From Alitta virens (taxonomy: Eukaryota; Annelida; Polychaeta; Phyllodocida; Nereididae): a stretch of DNA of 64,000 nucleotides. The position numbers and the translations under genes are program-made. Under the pieces are notes generated by a model. The model saw only the letters and a list, made by a program, of their open reading frames with translations. It was not told the DNA's origin and ran no database searches. The DNA lies in NCBI GenBank assembly GCA_932294295.1, contig OW028585.1, forward strand, positions 22,172,912-22,236,911, read 5' to 3'. Shown here piece after piece: positions 10,947-26,700 of this stretch (the first letter of the stretch is position 1; each line of letters starts with the position of its first letter).

Positions 10947-11300
10947 GTAAAACATCGGCCATTGGGTTAAGATAGGTTTTTTAAGCTTGTTAAATGTTTG
11001 AAGGGTAATTTTTGAATATATTTATGTTTATATTTATTCACGAATGATGCTCTGCTGAATGCCCGGTATCGATCCTGAGCTACATCCCAGCGGGTTATCG
11101 ATCGCATGAGATGTACAATTGGAGGTGCCATGTATTGGGTGCCTATGCTGAGGCAAGTAAAATACCTCACCCATGTCTGCCTCTGTCGACTGGTCGTATA
11201 AGCTGACTAAGCTTCAGACCCAGTATGATTGATACATCGAAACTTTACACATGGACCCTATAGATTGTCGTTTTACATGTTTTATCTTGATTTTTTGCAG
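10947..11300 (+). other. FEM1-like intron 2
   Basis: 354-bp intron, GTAAAA...TTTTTTGCAG. Nothing else recognised in it. Confidence 0.8.
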
Positions 11301-12172
11301 CGCTTACGAAATCAAGACTCAGTACTGTGGGAGAAATCCAACAGCATCATTTGGAACTGGTCAAGAGGAGCAATGATTATTTGTATTTTGGGGATACCTT
11401 TACCGGGTACAACTGTATATTGGCTAGTATGTGCCTTCCAGTCTTTGTAATGCACAATGACCTTATTGCCAACACAATGGACTTGGTTATTGAGTGCTGT
11501 CTCAAGATTCAGGAAGACTTAAATGCAACAACAAAACCAGCAATGATCTGGGAATTGAATGCTCAGTTCAAACAGACCATGCTATACTCCAAATTTTTTA
11601 TCACGCATCTTATGTTGAGGTTTAACGATGAATGCAACCCAGTCCGATCACCAGCTGACCAAGAACTTGCCAAGAAAACTTTTGTCAATGTCTGGAAACT
11701 TTTTCCTTTTCTCTCTTGTTCGTTTATTGGCTATAAAGCTCCTTTGGCCCATGTTTTATTTGATTATACAACTTGTGCTTTTTGGTCAAATAGAATTGAC
11801 CAACACGACGGCATACTATTGGAAATGTTCCTAAATTTCGGTTTGGATTTGGATCTAACTGACAGTGACGGCAATACGTTACTACATGTCATTGTTTCAT
11901 CCCGACCTCAAGCATTCCTTGTCGAGACGCTTCTAGAAGTAGGCATCCATGCGGATGCTAGGAACAAATGGAGGCAGACTGCTCTTGATATAGTGAAGGG
12001 CCCCAATTATAAAGAGTGCATAAAAGATGAGATCACGGAAATACTCGAAGAACAAGACAAGGAATTGCTTCCATTAAAATGCATGGCTGCAATGAAAGTT
12101 CGAGATTTAAACATTTCTTGCAACGAAGAGAGTTTGCCTAAAAGTTTGATTGCATTTGTAGATATCCACTGA
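11301..12172 (+). CDS. FEM1-like ankyrin protein, exon 3 (C-terminus with VHL box)
   Basis: Last exon, residues 391-680, ending at TGA 12170-12172. The acceptor is TTTTTTGCAG|CG, and two bases complete the codon begun at 10946. It holds a helical middle region and then a second ankyrin pair (LNFGLDLDLTDSDGNTLLH and LLEVGIHADARNKWRQTALD). A closing PLKCMAAMKVRD...SLIAFVDIH segment matches the FEM1 VHL box (consensus-like PLKCLAA... ending in an acidic/aromatic LH). That C-terminal signature is the strongest evidence for FEM1 rather than a generic ankyrin protein. It implies Elongin B/C-CUL2 binding. There is no sign of truncation. Confidence 0.87.
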
Positions 12173-13300
12173 GAAAGTACTTAAAAAGTTGATAAGTTGT
12201 ATGTCAGGGTTGATAAAGTGTGCAATCGATGTTAGATATCCTATTTTACTGTAATATTGTTCAATTATTGCAGGAGAGAAGAAAAGTATCTGGGTCTGAG
12301 TCTTTTTGTCTAAAAGGTCATGTCACATGTTATGTTCTTTGTATGTTGTCTTGCAACGCATTTGTTTGAGGCTGATTGTGCTCCTTGCAGTGGCGTTTCC
12401 AGACTATTTCAGACCGGAAGGGGGGGGGGGGGGGATAAGGAGCCATCATTAAATAGTCAGTGCTCTCTCCCTAACTGTTGGCTATTATTGTCAATCACCA
12501 ATAAAAAGTAAACATTAATTGTGACGTCACTAGTCATTGTTTCCCGCTAGGTGCGCAAAAAGCTCAAGTGCATCTCTGGTGGAAACCTGACTCGTTGCCA
12601 TCTGAAAAGTAAGGAGACAGGTCGGGTCTTGCTGGTTCCCTGAGTGAAGAGCACTAATGTTGGGTCTGGCGAGTTCTGTGATCTGACTGGTTGATATCTA
12701 GCATACACATATTGTGACGTCTTTCCGATGCTTCCACTGGCGAAATTTATGTAACCGTGGCTAAATTAAATGCTTGTGTGGTTCTCAGTATCGTTTTTGT
12801 ACCATTGTTTTTAACTGGGAATTAGAAAATTGTGAAAGCTGCTTCAAATAGAGGTGGCTAAACTGTCTCTGTTGTAGCTAAAACAAATTGGACTGCTTTA
12901 GCTGTTTATTAACAGTGACTAAGGCTGGAATTAATTTAGAGGAAGCCTAGCGACATGTCTCTTTTACTTGAGGCGGAACGAGTCAGGGTCGGGTCTGTCA
13001 ATCGGGAAATGACGTCAAAATATCAACCAATCAAATCACCAGCCCAACCTAAGGAGCCCAAAGAGGTAATGGCTTTTATTGAATGACTATGTTCATGAGG
13101 TATGAACATAGGTCTCTCTATACTCGATTTATACTTATACATGCTAATTATCGATGATTAGGCCTACCACAACCATATGAACTATAACTACATAGTAGGA
13201 GTTAGGTTGGTGGGGATTTTTTGGATTTGTGGGTATCTCTTAAGCTCATATATGTATATTAAGGTGTTGACATAACACGTATATACAGGCTGCTTGGTCT
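12173..13300. other. Intergenic DNA between FEM1-like gene and satellite array
   Basis: No gene seen. A run of about 14 G lies at 12421-12434. There is no evident AATAAA close to the FEM1-like stop; the first one is at about 12501 (CAATAAAAAG), which could be the polyadenylation signal. Confidence 0.5.
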
Positions 13301-16300
13301 AGTGCCTACCATGACATTTGACTGAATGTGCCTGAACTTATTTTGATTGAAGTAACTTCCACACCATTTGATTTTAATCTTATAGAATGATACCGACCTG
13401 CACACAAGCAAATGGAGTTTGACATTGCACATAAGTTCATATGCAATTACCTGAATGTGAGCTTCCTGAATGAATCTACCATAACTGTTATTGATTTGAA
13501 GTAACAATGCTGCCAGATGGCTGACCAATTGGCCAAATTTGACTTGGTGTTGTCATCCTTTGCTCAATGTTTGGGAGCTCATCAAGCTTTTGATTACAAA
13601 AACAGTTCAACATTAGCTGGATTTGGCATGCAATATGAATAGTAATTTTGGATCTTTGCAAATTGCATTTGGGTCTTATGTATTGCCACAAAGTCATGCA
13701 AACAATGCGATTTGGCTTGGGTGACTAACCTGGAACAATGGCATCTATGGATAGGATGTTGCTTGGTCTCAGCTTTGTTATTGAAAAGCGATTTCAGCAA
13801 ATTGTGCAAATAACTTTACATCTGCATAAAATAACATTTTTAAGCCTACATATTCTCTTGAATGCCAGAACTTTGGTTTGGTGTAATATTTACTACTGTA
13901 AATATCAAATGGTTCTAGATAACAAAAGACGTTAGACTTAGTGAATGAACAATGCTACTAGATGGCTGCCCAGTTGGCCAAAGTTAGCCTGCTGTTGCCG
14001 TCATTGGCTTGATGTTGGGCGCACATCAAGTCAATGACAGCAAGAACGGTTCAACAGTGGCTCTATTTGGCATGCTATGGGGAGAGTTACTTTGGATCTT
14101 TACATATTGCAACTAGGACTTCCTGCATTACTGAGTAGTTGCACACAAACAAAAGTGATTTGGCATGGGTAATACTAAGGAAAAGATTCCTGCTACAGTG
14201 CTACTCATACATCATCATTTAATATGATGAACAATTTGAATGGCTAGTAAAGCTTATGACTTTCCATTTGAAAAAAATTGAATTTGAAGTTTTAAAATCT
14301 TACTGCCATTTTCTTCGTTTTTATTGAGACTTGGCTTACTTCCCCATGAGATTTTTGACATACAGAATGCAAAAACAACCCTGTGCGCAAGCTAATGTAG
14401 TTTGACATTATACAAACATTTTTACAAATATCTAATTCATCAAAGTGTCTACCATGACATTTGACTGAATGTGCCTGAACTTTTTTGATTGAAGTAACTT
14501 CCACACCATATGATTTTAAACTTATAGAATGATACCGACCTGCGCACAAGCAAATGGAGTTTGACATTGCACATAAGTTCATATGCAACTACCTGAATGT
14601 GAGCTTCCTGAATGAATCTACCATAACTGTTATTGATTTGAAGTAACAATGCTGCCAGATGGCTGACCAATTGGCAAAATTTTACTTGGTGTTGTCATCC
14701 TTGGCTCAATGTTTGGGAGCTCATCAAGCTTTTTATTACAAAAACAGTTCAACATTAGCTGGATTTGGCATGCCATATGAATAGTAATTTTGGATCTTTG
14801 CTAATTGCAACTTGGGCCTTACTTATTGCCAAAAAGTCATGCAAAGAATGCGATTTGGCTTGGGTGACTAACCAGGAACAATGGCATCTATGGCACAGGA
14901 TGTTGCTTGGTCTCAGCTTTGTTATTGAAAAGCGATTTCAGCAAATTGTGCTAATAACTTTACATCTGCACAAAATAACATTTTTAAGCCTATATATTCT
15001 TTTGAATGCCAGAACTTTGGTTTGGTGTAATATTTACTACTGCAAATATCAAATGGTTCTAGATAACAAAGGACGTTAGACTTAGTGAATGAACAATGCT
15101 ACTAGATGGCTGCCCAGTTGGCCAAAGTTAGCCTGCTGTTGCCATCATTGGCTCGATGTTGGGGCACATCAAGTCAATGACAGCAAGAAGGGTTCTACAG
15201 TGGCTCTATTTGGCATGCTATGAGGAGAGTTACTACATATTGCAACTAGGACTTCCTGCATTACTGAGTAGTTGCACACAAACAAAAGTGATTTGGCATG
15301 GGTAATACTCCAGGAAAAGATTCCTGCTACTCCTACATCATCATTTGATATGATGAACAATTTGAATGGCTAGTGAAGCTTATGACTTTCCATTTAATAA
15401 AAATTGAATTTGAAGTTTTAAAATCTTACTGCCATTTTCTTCATTTTTATTGAAACTTGGCTTACTTCCCCATGAGATTTTTGACATACAGAATGCAAAA
15501 ACAACCATGTGTACAAGCTAATGTAGTTTGACATTATACAAAAATTTATACAAATATCTAAATCATCAAAGTGCATACCATGACATTTGGCTGAATGTGC
15601 CTGAACTTTTTTTGATTGAAGTAACTCCCACACCATATGATTTTAAACTTATAGAATGATACCGACCTGCGCACAAGCAAATGGAGTTTGACATTGCACA
15701 TAAGTTCATATGCAACTACCTGAATGTAAGTTTCCTGAATGAATCTACCATAAGTGTTATTGATTTGAAGTAATAATGCTGCCAGATGGCTGACCAATTG
15801 GCAAAATTTTACTTGGTGTTGTCATCCTTAGCTTAATGTTTGGGAGCTCATCAAGCTTTTGATTACAAAAACAGTTCAACATTAGCTGGATTTGGCATGC
15901 CATATGAACAGTAATTTTGGATCTTTGCAAATTGCAACTTGGGCCTTATGTATTGCCAAAAAGTCATGCAAACAATGCGATTTGGCTTGGGTGACTAACC
16001 AGGAACAATGGAATCTATGGCATAGGATGTTGATTGGTCTCAGCTTTGTTATTGAAAGGCGATTTCAGCAAATTGTGCTAATAACTTTACATCTGCACAA
16101 AATAACATTTTTAAGCCTACATATTCTTTTGAATGCCAGAACTTTGGTTTGGTGTAATATTTACTACTGTAAATATCAAATGGTTCTAGATAACAAAAGA
16201 CGTTAGACTTAGTGACTGAACAATGCTACTAGATGGCTGCCCAGTTGGCCAAAGTTAGCCTGCTGTTGCCGTCATTGGCTCGATGTTGGGCGCACATCAA

Positions 16301-19300
16301 GTCAATGACAGCAAGAACGGTTCAACAGTGGCTCTATTTGGCATGCTATGGGGAGAGTTACTTTGGATCTTTACATATTGCAACTAGGACTTCCTGCATT
16401 ACTGAGTAGTTGCACACAAACAAAAGTGATTTGGCATGGGTAATACTCCAGGAAAGGATTCCTGCTACTCCTACATCATCATTTGATATGATGAACAATT
16501 TGAATGGCTAGTAAAGCTTATGACTTTCCATTTGAAAAAAATTGAATTTGAAGTTTTTAAAATCTAACTGCCATTTTCTTCATTTTTATTGAGACTTGGC
16601 TTACTTCCCCATGAGATTTTTGACATACGGAATGCAAAAACAACCCTGTGCGCAAGCTAATGTAGTTTGACATTATAGAAACATTTTTACAAATATCTAA
16701 TTCATCAAAGTGTCTACCATGACATTTGACTGAATGTGCCTGAACTTTTTTGATTGAAGTAACTTCCACAACATATGATTTTAAACTTATAGAATGATAC
16801 CGACCTGCACACAAGCAAATGGGGTTTGACATTGCACATAAGTTCATATGCAACTACCTGAATGTGAGCTTCCTGAATGAATCTACCATAACTGTTATTG
16901 ATTTGAAGTAACAATGCTGCCAGATGGCTGACCAATTGGCCAAATTTGACTTGGTGTTGTCATCCTTGAATGCCAGAACTTTGGTTTGGTGTAATATTTA
17001 CTACTGTAAATATCAAATGGTTCTAGATAACAAAAGACGTTAGACTTAGTGACTAAACAATGCTACTAGATGGCTGCTCAGTTGGCCAAATTTAGCCTGC
17101 TGTTGCCATCATTGGCTCGATGTTGGGGCACATCAAGTCAATGACAGCAAGAAGGGTTCAACAGTGGCTCTATTTGGCATGCTATGAGGATTTACTTTGG
17201 ATCTTTACATATTGCAACTAGGACTTCCTGCATCACTGAGTAGTTGCACACAAACAAAAGTGATTTGGCATGGGTAAAAGGAAAAGATTCCTGCTACTCC
17301 TACATCATCATTTGATATGATGAACAATTTGAATGGCTAGTGAAGCTTATGACTTTCCATTTGAAAAAAATTGAATTTGAAGTTTTAAAATCTTACTGCC
17401 ATTTTCTTCATTTTTATTGAAACTTGGCTTACTTCCCCATGAGATTTTTGACATACAGAATGCAAAAACAACCATGTGTACAAGCTAATGTAGTTTGACA
17501 TTATACAAAAATTTATACAAATATCTAAATCATCAAAAGTGCATACCATGACATTAGGCTGAATGTGCCTGAACTTTTTTTGATTGAAGTAACTCCCACA
17601 CCATATGATTTTAAACTTATAGAATGATACCGACCTGCGCACAAGCAAATGGAGTTTGACATTGCACATAAGTTCATATGCAACTACCTGAATGTGAGTT
17701 TCCTGAATGAATCTATCATAAGTGTTATTGATTTGAAGTAATAATGCTGCCAGATGGCTGACCAATTGGCAAAATTTTACTTGGTGTTGTCATCCTTAGC
17801 TTAATGTTTGGGAGCTCATCAAGCTTTTGATTACAAAAACAGTTCAACATTAGCTGGATTTGGCATGCCATATGAACAGTAATTTTGGATCTTTGCAAAT
17901 TGCAACTTGGGCCTTATGTATTGCCAAAAAGTCATGCAAACAATGCGATTTGGCTTGGGTGACTAACCAGGAACAATGGAATCTATGGCATAGGATGTTG
18001 ATTGGTCTCAGCTTTGTTATTGAAAGGCGATTTCAGCAAATTGTGCTAATAACTTTACATCTGCACAAAATAACATTTTTAAGCCTACATATTCTTTTGA
18101 ATGCCAGAACTTTGGTTTGGTGTAATATTTACTGCTGTAAATATCAAATGGTTCTAGATAACAAAAGACGTTAGACTTAGTGACTGAACAATGCTACTAG
18201 ATGGCTGCCCAGTTGGCCAAAGTTAGCCTGCTGTTCCCGTCATTGGCTCGATGTTGGGGCACATCAAGTCAATGACAGCAAGAAGGGTTCTACAGTGGCT
18301 CTATTTGGCATGCTATGAGGAGAGTTACTACATATTGCAACTAGGACTTCCTGCATTACTGAGTAGTTGCACACAAACAAAAGTGATTTGGCATGGGTAA
18401 TACTCCTGGAAAAGATTCCTGCTACTCCTACATCATCATTTGATATGATGAACAATTTGAATGGCTAGTAAAGCTGATGACTTTCCATTTGAAAAAAATT
18501 GAATTTGAAGTTTTAAAATCTTACTGCCATTTTCTTCATTTTTATTGAGACTTGGCTTACTTCCCCATGATATTTTGACATACAGAATGCAAAAACAACC
18601 CTGTGAGCAAGCTAATGTAGTTTGACATTATACAAACATTTTTACAAATATCTAATTCATCAAAGTGTCTACCATGACATTTGGCTGAATGTGCCTGAAC
18701 TTTTTTGATTGAAGTAACTTCCACACCATATGATTTTAAACTTATAGAATGATACCGACCTGCGCACAAGCAAATGGAGTTTGACATTTCACATAAGCTC
18801 ATATGCAACTACCTGAATGTGTTTCCTGAATGAATCTACCATAACTGTTATTGATTTGAAGTAACAATGCTGCCAGATGGCTGACCAATTGGCCAAATTT
18901 GACTTGGTGTTGTCATCCTTGGCTCAATGTTTGGGAGCTCATCAAGCTTTTGATTACAAAAACAGTTCAACATTATATATGTAGCTGGATTTGGCATGCC
19001 ATATGAATAGTAATTTTGGATCTTTGCAAATTGCAACTTGGGCCTTATGTATTGCCAAAAAGTCATGCAAACAATGCGATTTGGCTTGGGTGACTAACCA
19101 AGAACAATGGGATCTATGGTATAGGATGTTGATTGGTCTCAGCTTTGTTATTGAAAAGCGATTTCAGCAAATTGTGCTAATAACTTTTCATCTGCACAAA
19201 ATAACATTTTTAAGCCTACATATTCTTATGAATGCCAGAACTTTAGTTTGGTGTAATATTTACTACTGTAAATATCAAATGGTTCTAGATAACAAAAGAC

Positions 19301-20789
19301 GTTAGACTTAGTGAATGAACAATGCTACTAGATGGCTGCCCAGTTGGACAAAGTGAGCCTGCTGTTGCTTTCATTGGCTCAATGTTGGGCGCACATCGAG
19401 TCAATGACATCAAGAACGGTTCAACAGTGGCTCTATTTGGCATGCTATGGAAGAGTTACTTTGGATCATTACATATTGCAACAAGGACTTCCTGCATTAC
19501 TGAGTAGTTGCACACAAACTAAAGTGATTTGGCATGGGTAATACTACAGGACAAGATTCCTGCTACTCCTACATCATCATTTGATATGATGAACAATTTG
19601 AATGGCTAGTAAAGCTTATGACTTTCCATTTTAAAAAAATTGAATTTGAAGTTTTAAAATCTTACTGCCATTTTCTTCATTTTTATTGAGACTTGGCTTA
19701 CTTCCCCATGAGATTTTTGAAATACAGAATGCAAAAACAACCCTGTGAGCAAGCTAATGTAGTTTGACATTATACAAAAAATTTTACAAATATCTAATTC
19801 ATCAAAGTGCATACCATGACATTTGGCTGAATGTGCCTGAACTTTTTTGATTGAAGTAACTTCCACACCATATGATTTTAAACTTATAGAATGATACCGA
19901 CCTGCGCACAAGCAAATGGAGTTTGACATTGCACATAAGTTCATATGCAAGTACCTGAATGTGAGTTTCCTGAATGAATCTACCATAAGTGTTATTGATT
20001 TGAAGTAATAATGCTGCCAGATGGCTGATCAATTGGCAAAATTTTACTTGGTGTTGTCATCCTTGGCTCAATGTTTGGGAGCTCATCAAGCTTTTGATTA
20101 CAAAAACAGTTCAACATTAGCTGGATTTGGCATGCCATATGAATAGTAATTTTGGACCTTTCCAAATTGCAACTTGGGCCTTATATATTGCCAAAAGGTC
20201 ATGCAAACAATGCGATTTGGCTTGGGTGACTAACCAAGAACAATGGCATCTATGGCACAGGATGTTGATTGGTCTCAGCTTTGTATTTGAAAAGCGATTT
20301 TAGCAAATTGTGCTAATAACTTTACATCTGCACAAAATAACATTTTTAAGCCTACATATTCTTTTGAATGCCAGAACTTTAGTTTGGTGTAATATTTACT
20401 ACTGTAAATATCAAATGGTTCTAGATAACAAAAGACGTTAGACTTAGTGAATGAACAATGCTACTAGATGGCTGCCCAGTTGGCCAAAGTTAGCCTGCTG
20501 TTGCCGTCATTGGCTCGATGTTGGGGCACATCAAGTCAATGATAGCAAGAAAGGTTAAACAGTGGCTCTTTTTGGCATGCTATGAGGAGAGTTACTTTGG
20601 ATCTTTACATATTGCAACTAGGACTTCCTGCATTACTGAGTAGTTGCACACAAACGAAAGTGATTTGGCATGGGTAATACTCCAGGAAAAGATTCCTGCT
20701 ACTCCTACATCATCATTTAATATTATGAACAATTTGAATGGCTAGTAAAGCTTATGACTTTCCATTTGAAAAAAATTGTATTTGAAGTT

Positions 20790-23700
20790 TTAAAATCTTA
20801 CTGCCATTTCCTTCATTTTTATTGAGACTTGGCTTACGTCCCCATGAGATTTTTGACATACAGAATGCAAAAACAACCCTGTGCGCAAGCTAATGTAGTT
20901 TGACATTATACAAACATTTTTACAAATATCTAAATCATCAAAGTGCATACCAAGACATTTGGCTGAATATGCCTGAACTTTTTTTGATTGAAGTAACTTC
21001 CACACCATATGATTTTAAACTTATAGAATGATACCGACCTGCGCACAAGCAAATGGAGTTTGACATTGCACATAAGTTCATATGCAACTACCAGAATGTG
21101 AGTTTCCTGAATGAATCTACCATAACTGTTAATGATTTGAAGTAACAATGCTGCCAGATGGCTGACCAATAGGCCAAATTTGACTTGGTGTTGTCATCCT
21201 TGGCTCAATGTTTGGGAGCTCATCAAGCTTTTGATTACAAAAACAGTTCAACATTAGCTGGATTTGGCATGCCATATGAATAGTAATTTTGGATCTTTGC
21301 AAATTGCAACTTGGGCCTTATGTATTGCCAAAAAGTCATGCAAACAATGCGATTTGGCTTGGGTGACTAACCTGGAACAATGGCATCTATGGCATATGAT
21401 GTTGATTGGTCTCAGCTTTGTTATTGAAAAGCGATTTTAGCAAATTGTGCTAATAACTTTACATCTGCACAAAATAACATTTTTAAGCCTACATATTCTT
21501 TTGAATGCCAGAACTTTGGTTTGGTGTAATATTTACTACTGTAAATATCAAATGGTTCTAGATAACAAAAGACGTTAGACTTAGTGAATGAACAATGCTA
21601 CTAGATGGCTGCCCAGTTGGCCAAAGTTAGCCTGCTGTTGTCGTCATTGGCTCGATGTTGGGGCACATCAAGTCAATGACAGCAAGAAGGGTTCAACAGT
21701 GGCTCTTTTTGGCATGCTATGAGGAGAGTTACTTTGGATCTTTACATATTGCAACTAGGACTTCCTGCATTACTGAGTAGTTGCACACAAACGAAAGTGA
21801 TTTGGCATGGGTAATACTCCAGGAAAAGATTCCTGCTACTCCTACATCATCATTTAATATTATGAACAATTTGAATGGCTAGTAAAGCTTATGACTTTCC
21901 ATTTGAAAAAAATTGTATTTGAAGTTTTAAAATCTTACTGCCATTTCCTTCATTTTTATTGAGACTTGGCTTACGTCCCCATGAGATTTTTGACATACAG
22001 AATGCAAAAACAACCCTGTGCGCAAGCTAATGTAGTTTGACATTATACAAACATTTTTACAAATATCTAAATCATCAAAGTGCATACCAAGACATTTGGC
22101 TGAATATGCCTGAACTTTTTTTGATTGAAGTAACTTCCACACCATATGATTTTAACTTATAGAATGATACCGACCTGCGCACAAGCAAATGGAGTTTGAC
22201 ATTGCACATAAGTTCATATGCAACTACCAGAATGTGAGTTTCCTGAATGAATCTACCATAACTGTTAATGATTTGAAGTAACAATGCTGCCAGATGGCTG
22301 ACCAATAGGCCAAAATTGACTTGGTGTTGTCATCCTTGGCTCAATGTTTGGGAGCTCATCAAGCTTTTGATTACAAAAACAGTTCAACATTAGCTGGATT
22401 TGGCATGCCATATGAATAGTAATTTTGGATCTTTGCAAATTGCAACTTGGGCCTTATGTATTGCCAAAAAGTCATGCAAACAATGCGATTTGGCTTGGGT
22501 GACTAACCTGGAACAATGGCATCTATGGCATATGATGTTGATTGGTCTCAGCTTTGTTATTGAAAAGCGATTTTAGCAAATTGTGCTAATAACTTTACAT
22601 CTGCACAAAATAACATTTTTAAGCCTACATATTCTTTTGAATGCCAGAACTTTGGTTTGGTGTAATATTTACTACTGTAAATATCAAATGGTTCTAGATA
22701 ACAAAAGACGTTAGACTTAGTGAATGAACAATGCTACTAGAGGCCAAAGTTAGCCTGCTGTTGCTGTCATTGGCTCGATGTTGGGCGCACATCGAGTCAA
22801 TGACAGCAAGAACGGTTCAACAGTGGCTCTATTTGGCATGCTATGAGGAGAGTTACTACATATTGCAACTAGGACTTCCTGCATCACTGAGTAGTTGCAC
22901 ACAAACAAAAGTGATTTGGCATGGGTAATACTACAGGACAAGATTCCTGCTACTCCTACATCATCATTTGATATGATGAACAATTTGAATGGCTAGTGAA
23001 GCTTATGACTTTCCATTTGAAAAAAATTGAATTTGAAGTTTTAAAATCTTACTGCCATTTTCTTCGTTTTTATTGAGACTTGGCTTACTTCCCCATGAGA
23101 TTTTTGACATACAGAATGCAAAAACAACCATGTGTACAAGCTAATGTAGTTTGACATTATACAAACATTTATACAAATATCTAAATCATCATAGTGCATA
23201 CCATGACATTTGGCTGAATGTGCCTGAACTTTGTTTATTGGAGGAACTCCCACACCATATGATTTTAAACTTATAGAATGATACTGACCTGCGCACAAGC
23301 AAATGGAGTTTGACATTGCACATAAGTTCATATGCAAGTACCTGAATGTGAGTTTCCTGAATGAATCTACCATAACTGTTATTGATTTGAAGTAATAATG
23401 CTGCCAGATGGCTGACCAATTGGCCAAATTTGACTTGGTGTTGTCATCCTTGGCTCAATGTTTGGGAGCTCATCAAGCTTTTGATTACAAAAACAGTTCA
23501 ACATTAGCTGGATTTGGCATGCCATATGAATAGTAATTTTGGATCTTTGCAAATTTCAATTTGGGCCTTATGTATTGCCAAAAAGTCATGCAAACAATGC
23601 GATTTGGCTTGGGTGGCTAACCAGGAAGAATGGCATCTATGGCATAGGATGTTGATTGGTCTCAGCTTTGCTATTGAAAAGCGATTTCAGCAAATTGTGT

Positions 23701-26700
23701 TAATAACTTTACATCTGCACAAAATAACATTTTTAAGCCTACATATTCTTTTGAATGCCAGAACTTTAGTTTGGTGTAATATTTACTACTGTAAATATCA
23801 AATGGTTCTAGATAACAAAAGACGTTAGACTTAGTGAATGAACAATGCTACTAGATGGCTGCCCAGTTGGCCAAAGTTAGCCTGCTGTTGTCGTCATTGG
23901 CTCGATGTTGGAGCACATCAAGTCAATGACAGCAAGAAGGGTTCAACAGTGGCTCTATTTGGCATGCTATGAGGAGAGTTACTTTGGATCTTTATATATT
24001 GCAACTAGGACTTCCTGCATTACTGAGTAGTTGCACACAAACTAAAGTGATTTGGCATGGGTACTACTCCAGGAAAAGATTCCTGCTACTCCTACATCAT
24101 CATTTAATATTATGAACAATTTGAATGGCTAGTAAAGCTTATGACTTTCCATTTGAAAAAAATTGTATTTGAAGTTTTCAAATCTTACTGCCATTTCCTT
24201 CATTTTTATTGAGACTTGGCTTACTTCCCCATGAGATTTTTGACATACAGAATGCAAAAACAACCCTGTGCGCAAGCTAATGTAGTTTGACATTATACAA
24301 AAATTTATACAAATATCTAATTCATCAAAGTGTCTACCATGACATTTGACTGAATGTGCCTGAACTTTTTTGATTGAAGTAACTTCCACACCATATGATT
24401 TTAAACTTATAGAATGATACCGACCTGCGCACAAGCAAATGGAGTTTGACATTGCACATAAGTTCATATGCAACTACCTGAATGTGAGTTTCCTGAATGA
24501 ATCTACCATAACTGTTATTGATTTGAAGTAATAATGCTGCCAGATGGCTGACCAATTGGCCAAATTTGACTTGGTGTTGTCATCCTTGGCTCAATGTTTG
24601 GGAGCTCATCAAGCTTTTGATTACAAAAACAGTTCAACATTAGCTGGATTTGGCATGCCATATGAATAGTAATTTTGGATCTTTGCAAATTGCAATTTGG
24701 GCCTTATGTATTGCCAAAAAGTCATGCAAACAATGCGATTTGGCTTGGGTGGCTAACCAGGAACAATGGCATCTATGGCATAGGATGTTGATTGGTCTCA
24801 GCTTTGCTATTGAAAAGCGATTTCAGCAAATTGTGTTAATAACTTTACATCTGCACAAAATAACATTTTTAAGCCTACATATTCTTTTGAATGCCAGAAC
24901 TTTGGTTTGGTGTAATATTTACTACTGTAAATATCAAATGGTTCTAGATAACAAAAGACGTTAGACTTAGTGAATGAACAATGCTACTAGATGGCTGCCC
25001 AGTTGGCCAAAGTTAGCCTGCTGTTGTCGTCATTGGCTCGATGTTGGGGCACATCAAGTCAATGACAGCAAGAAGGGTTCAACAGTGGCTCTTTTTGGCA
25101 TGCTATGAGGAGAGTTACTTTGGATCTTTACATATTGCAACTAGGACTTCCTGCATTACTGAGTAGTTGCACACAAACGAAAGTGATTTGGCATGGGTAA
25201 TACTCCAGGAAAAGATTCCTGCTACTCCTACATCATCATTTAATATTATGAACAATTTGAATGGCTAGTAAAGCTTATGACTTTCCATTTGAAAAAAATT
25301 GTATTTGAAGTTTTAAAATCTTACTGCCATTTCCTTCATTTTTATTGAGACTTGGCTTACGTCCCCATGAGATTTTTGACATACAGAATGCAAAAACAAC
25401 CCTGTGCGCAAGCTAATGTAGTTTGACATTATACAAACATTTTTACAAATATCTAAATCATCAAAGTGCATACCAAGACATTTGGCTGAATATGCCTGAA
25501 CTTTTTTTGATTGAAGTAACTTCCACACCATATGATTTTAAACTTATAGAATGATACCGACCTGCGCACAAGCAAATGGAGTTTGACATTGCACATAAGT
25601 TCATATGCAACTACCAGAATGTGAGTTTCCTGAATGAATCTACCATAACTGTTAATGATTTGAAGTAACAATGCTGCCAGATGGCTGACCAATAGGCCAA
25701 ATTTGACTTGGTGTTGTCATCCTTGGCTCAATGTTTGGGAGCTCATCAAGCTTTTGATTACAAAAACAGTTCAACATTAGCTGGATTTGGCATGCCATAT
25801 GAATAGTAATTTTGGATCTTTGCAAATTGCAACTTGGGCCTTATGTATTGCCAAAAAGTCATGCAAACAATGCGATTTGGCTTGGGTGACTAACCTGGAA
25901 CAATGGCATCTATGGCATATGATGTTGATTGGTCTCAGCTTTGTTATTGAAAAGCGATTTTAGCAAATTGTGCTAATAACTTTACATCTGCACAAAATAA
26001 CATTTTTAAGCCTACATATTCTTTTGAATGCCAGAACTTTGGTTTGGTGTAATATTTACTACTGTAAATATCAAATGGTTCTAGATAACAAAAGACGTTA
26101 GACTTAGTGAATGAACAATGCTACTAGAGGCCAAAGTTAGCCTGCTGTTGCTGTCATTGGCTCGATGTTGGGCGCACATCGAGTCAATGACAGCAAGAAC
26201 GGTTCAACAGTGGCTCTATTTGGCATGCTATGAGGAGAGTTACTACATATTGCAACTAGGACTTCCTGCATCACTGAGTAGTTGCACACAAACAAAAGTG
26301 ATTTGGCATGGGTAATACTACAGGACAAGATTCCTGCTACTCCTACATCATCATTTGATATGATGAACAATTTGAATGGCTAGTGAAGCTTATGACTTTC
26401 CATTTGAAAAAAATTGAATTTGAAGTTTTAAAATCTTACTGCCATTTTCTTCGTTTTTATTGAGACTTGGCTTACTTCCCCATGAGATTTTTGACATACA
26501 GAATGCAAAAACAACCATGTGTACAAGCTAATGTAGTTTGACATTATACAAACATTTATACAAATATCTAAATCATCATAGTGCATACCATGACATTTGG
26601 CTGAATGTGCCTGAACTTTGTTTATTGGAGGAACTCCCACACCATATGATTTTAAACTTATAGAATGATACTGACCTGCGCACAAGCAAATGGAGTTTGA

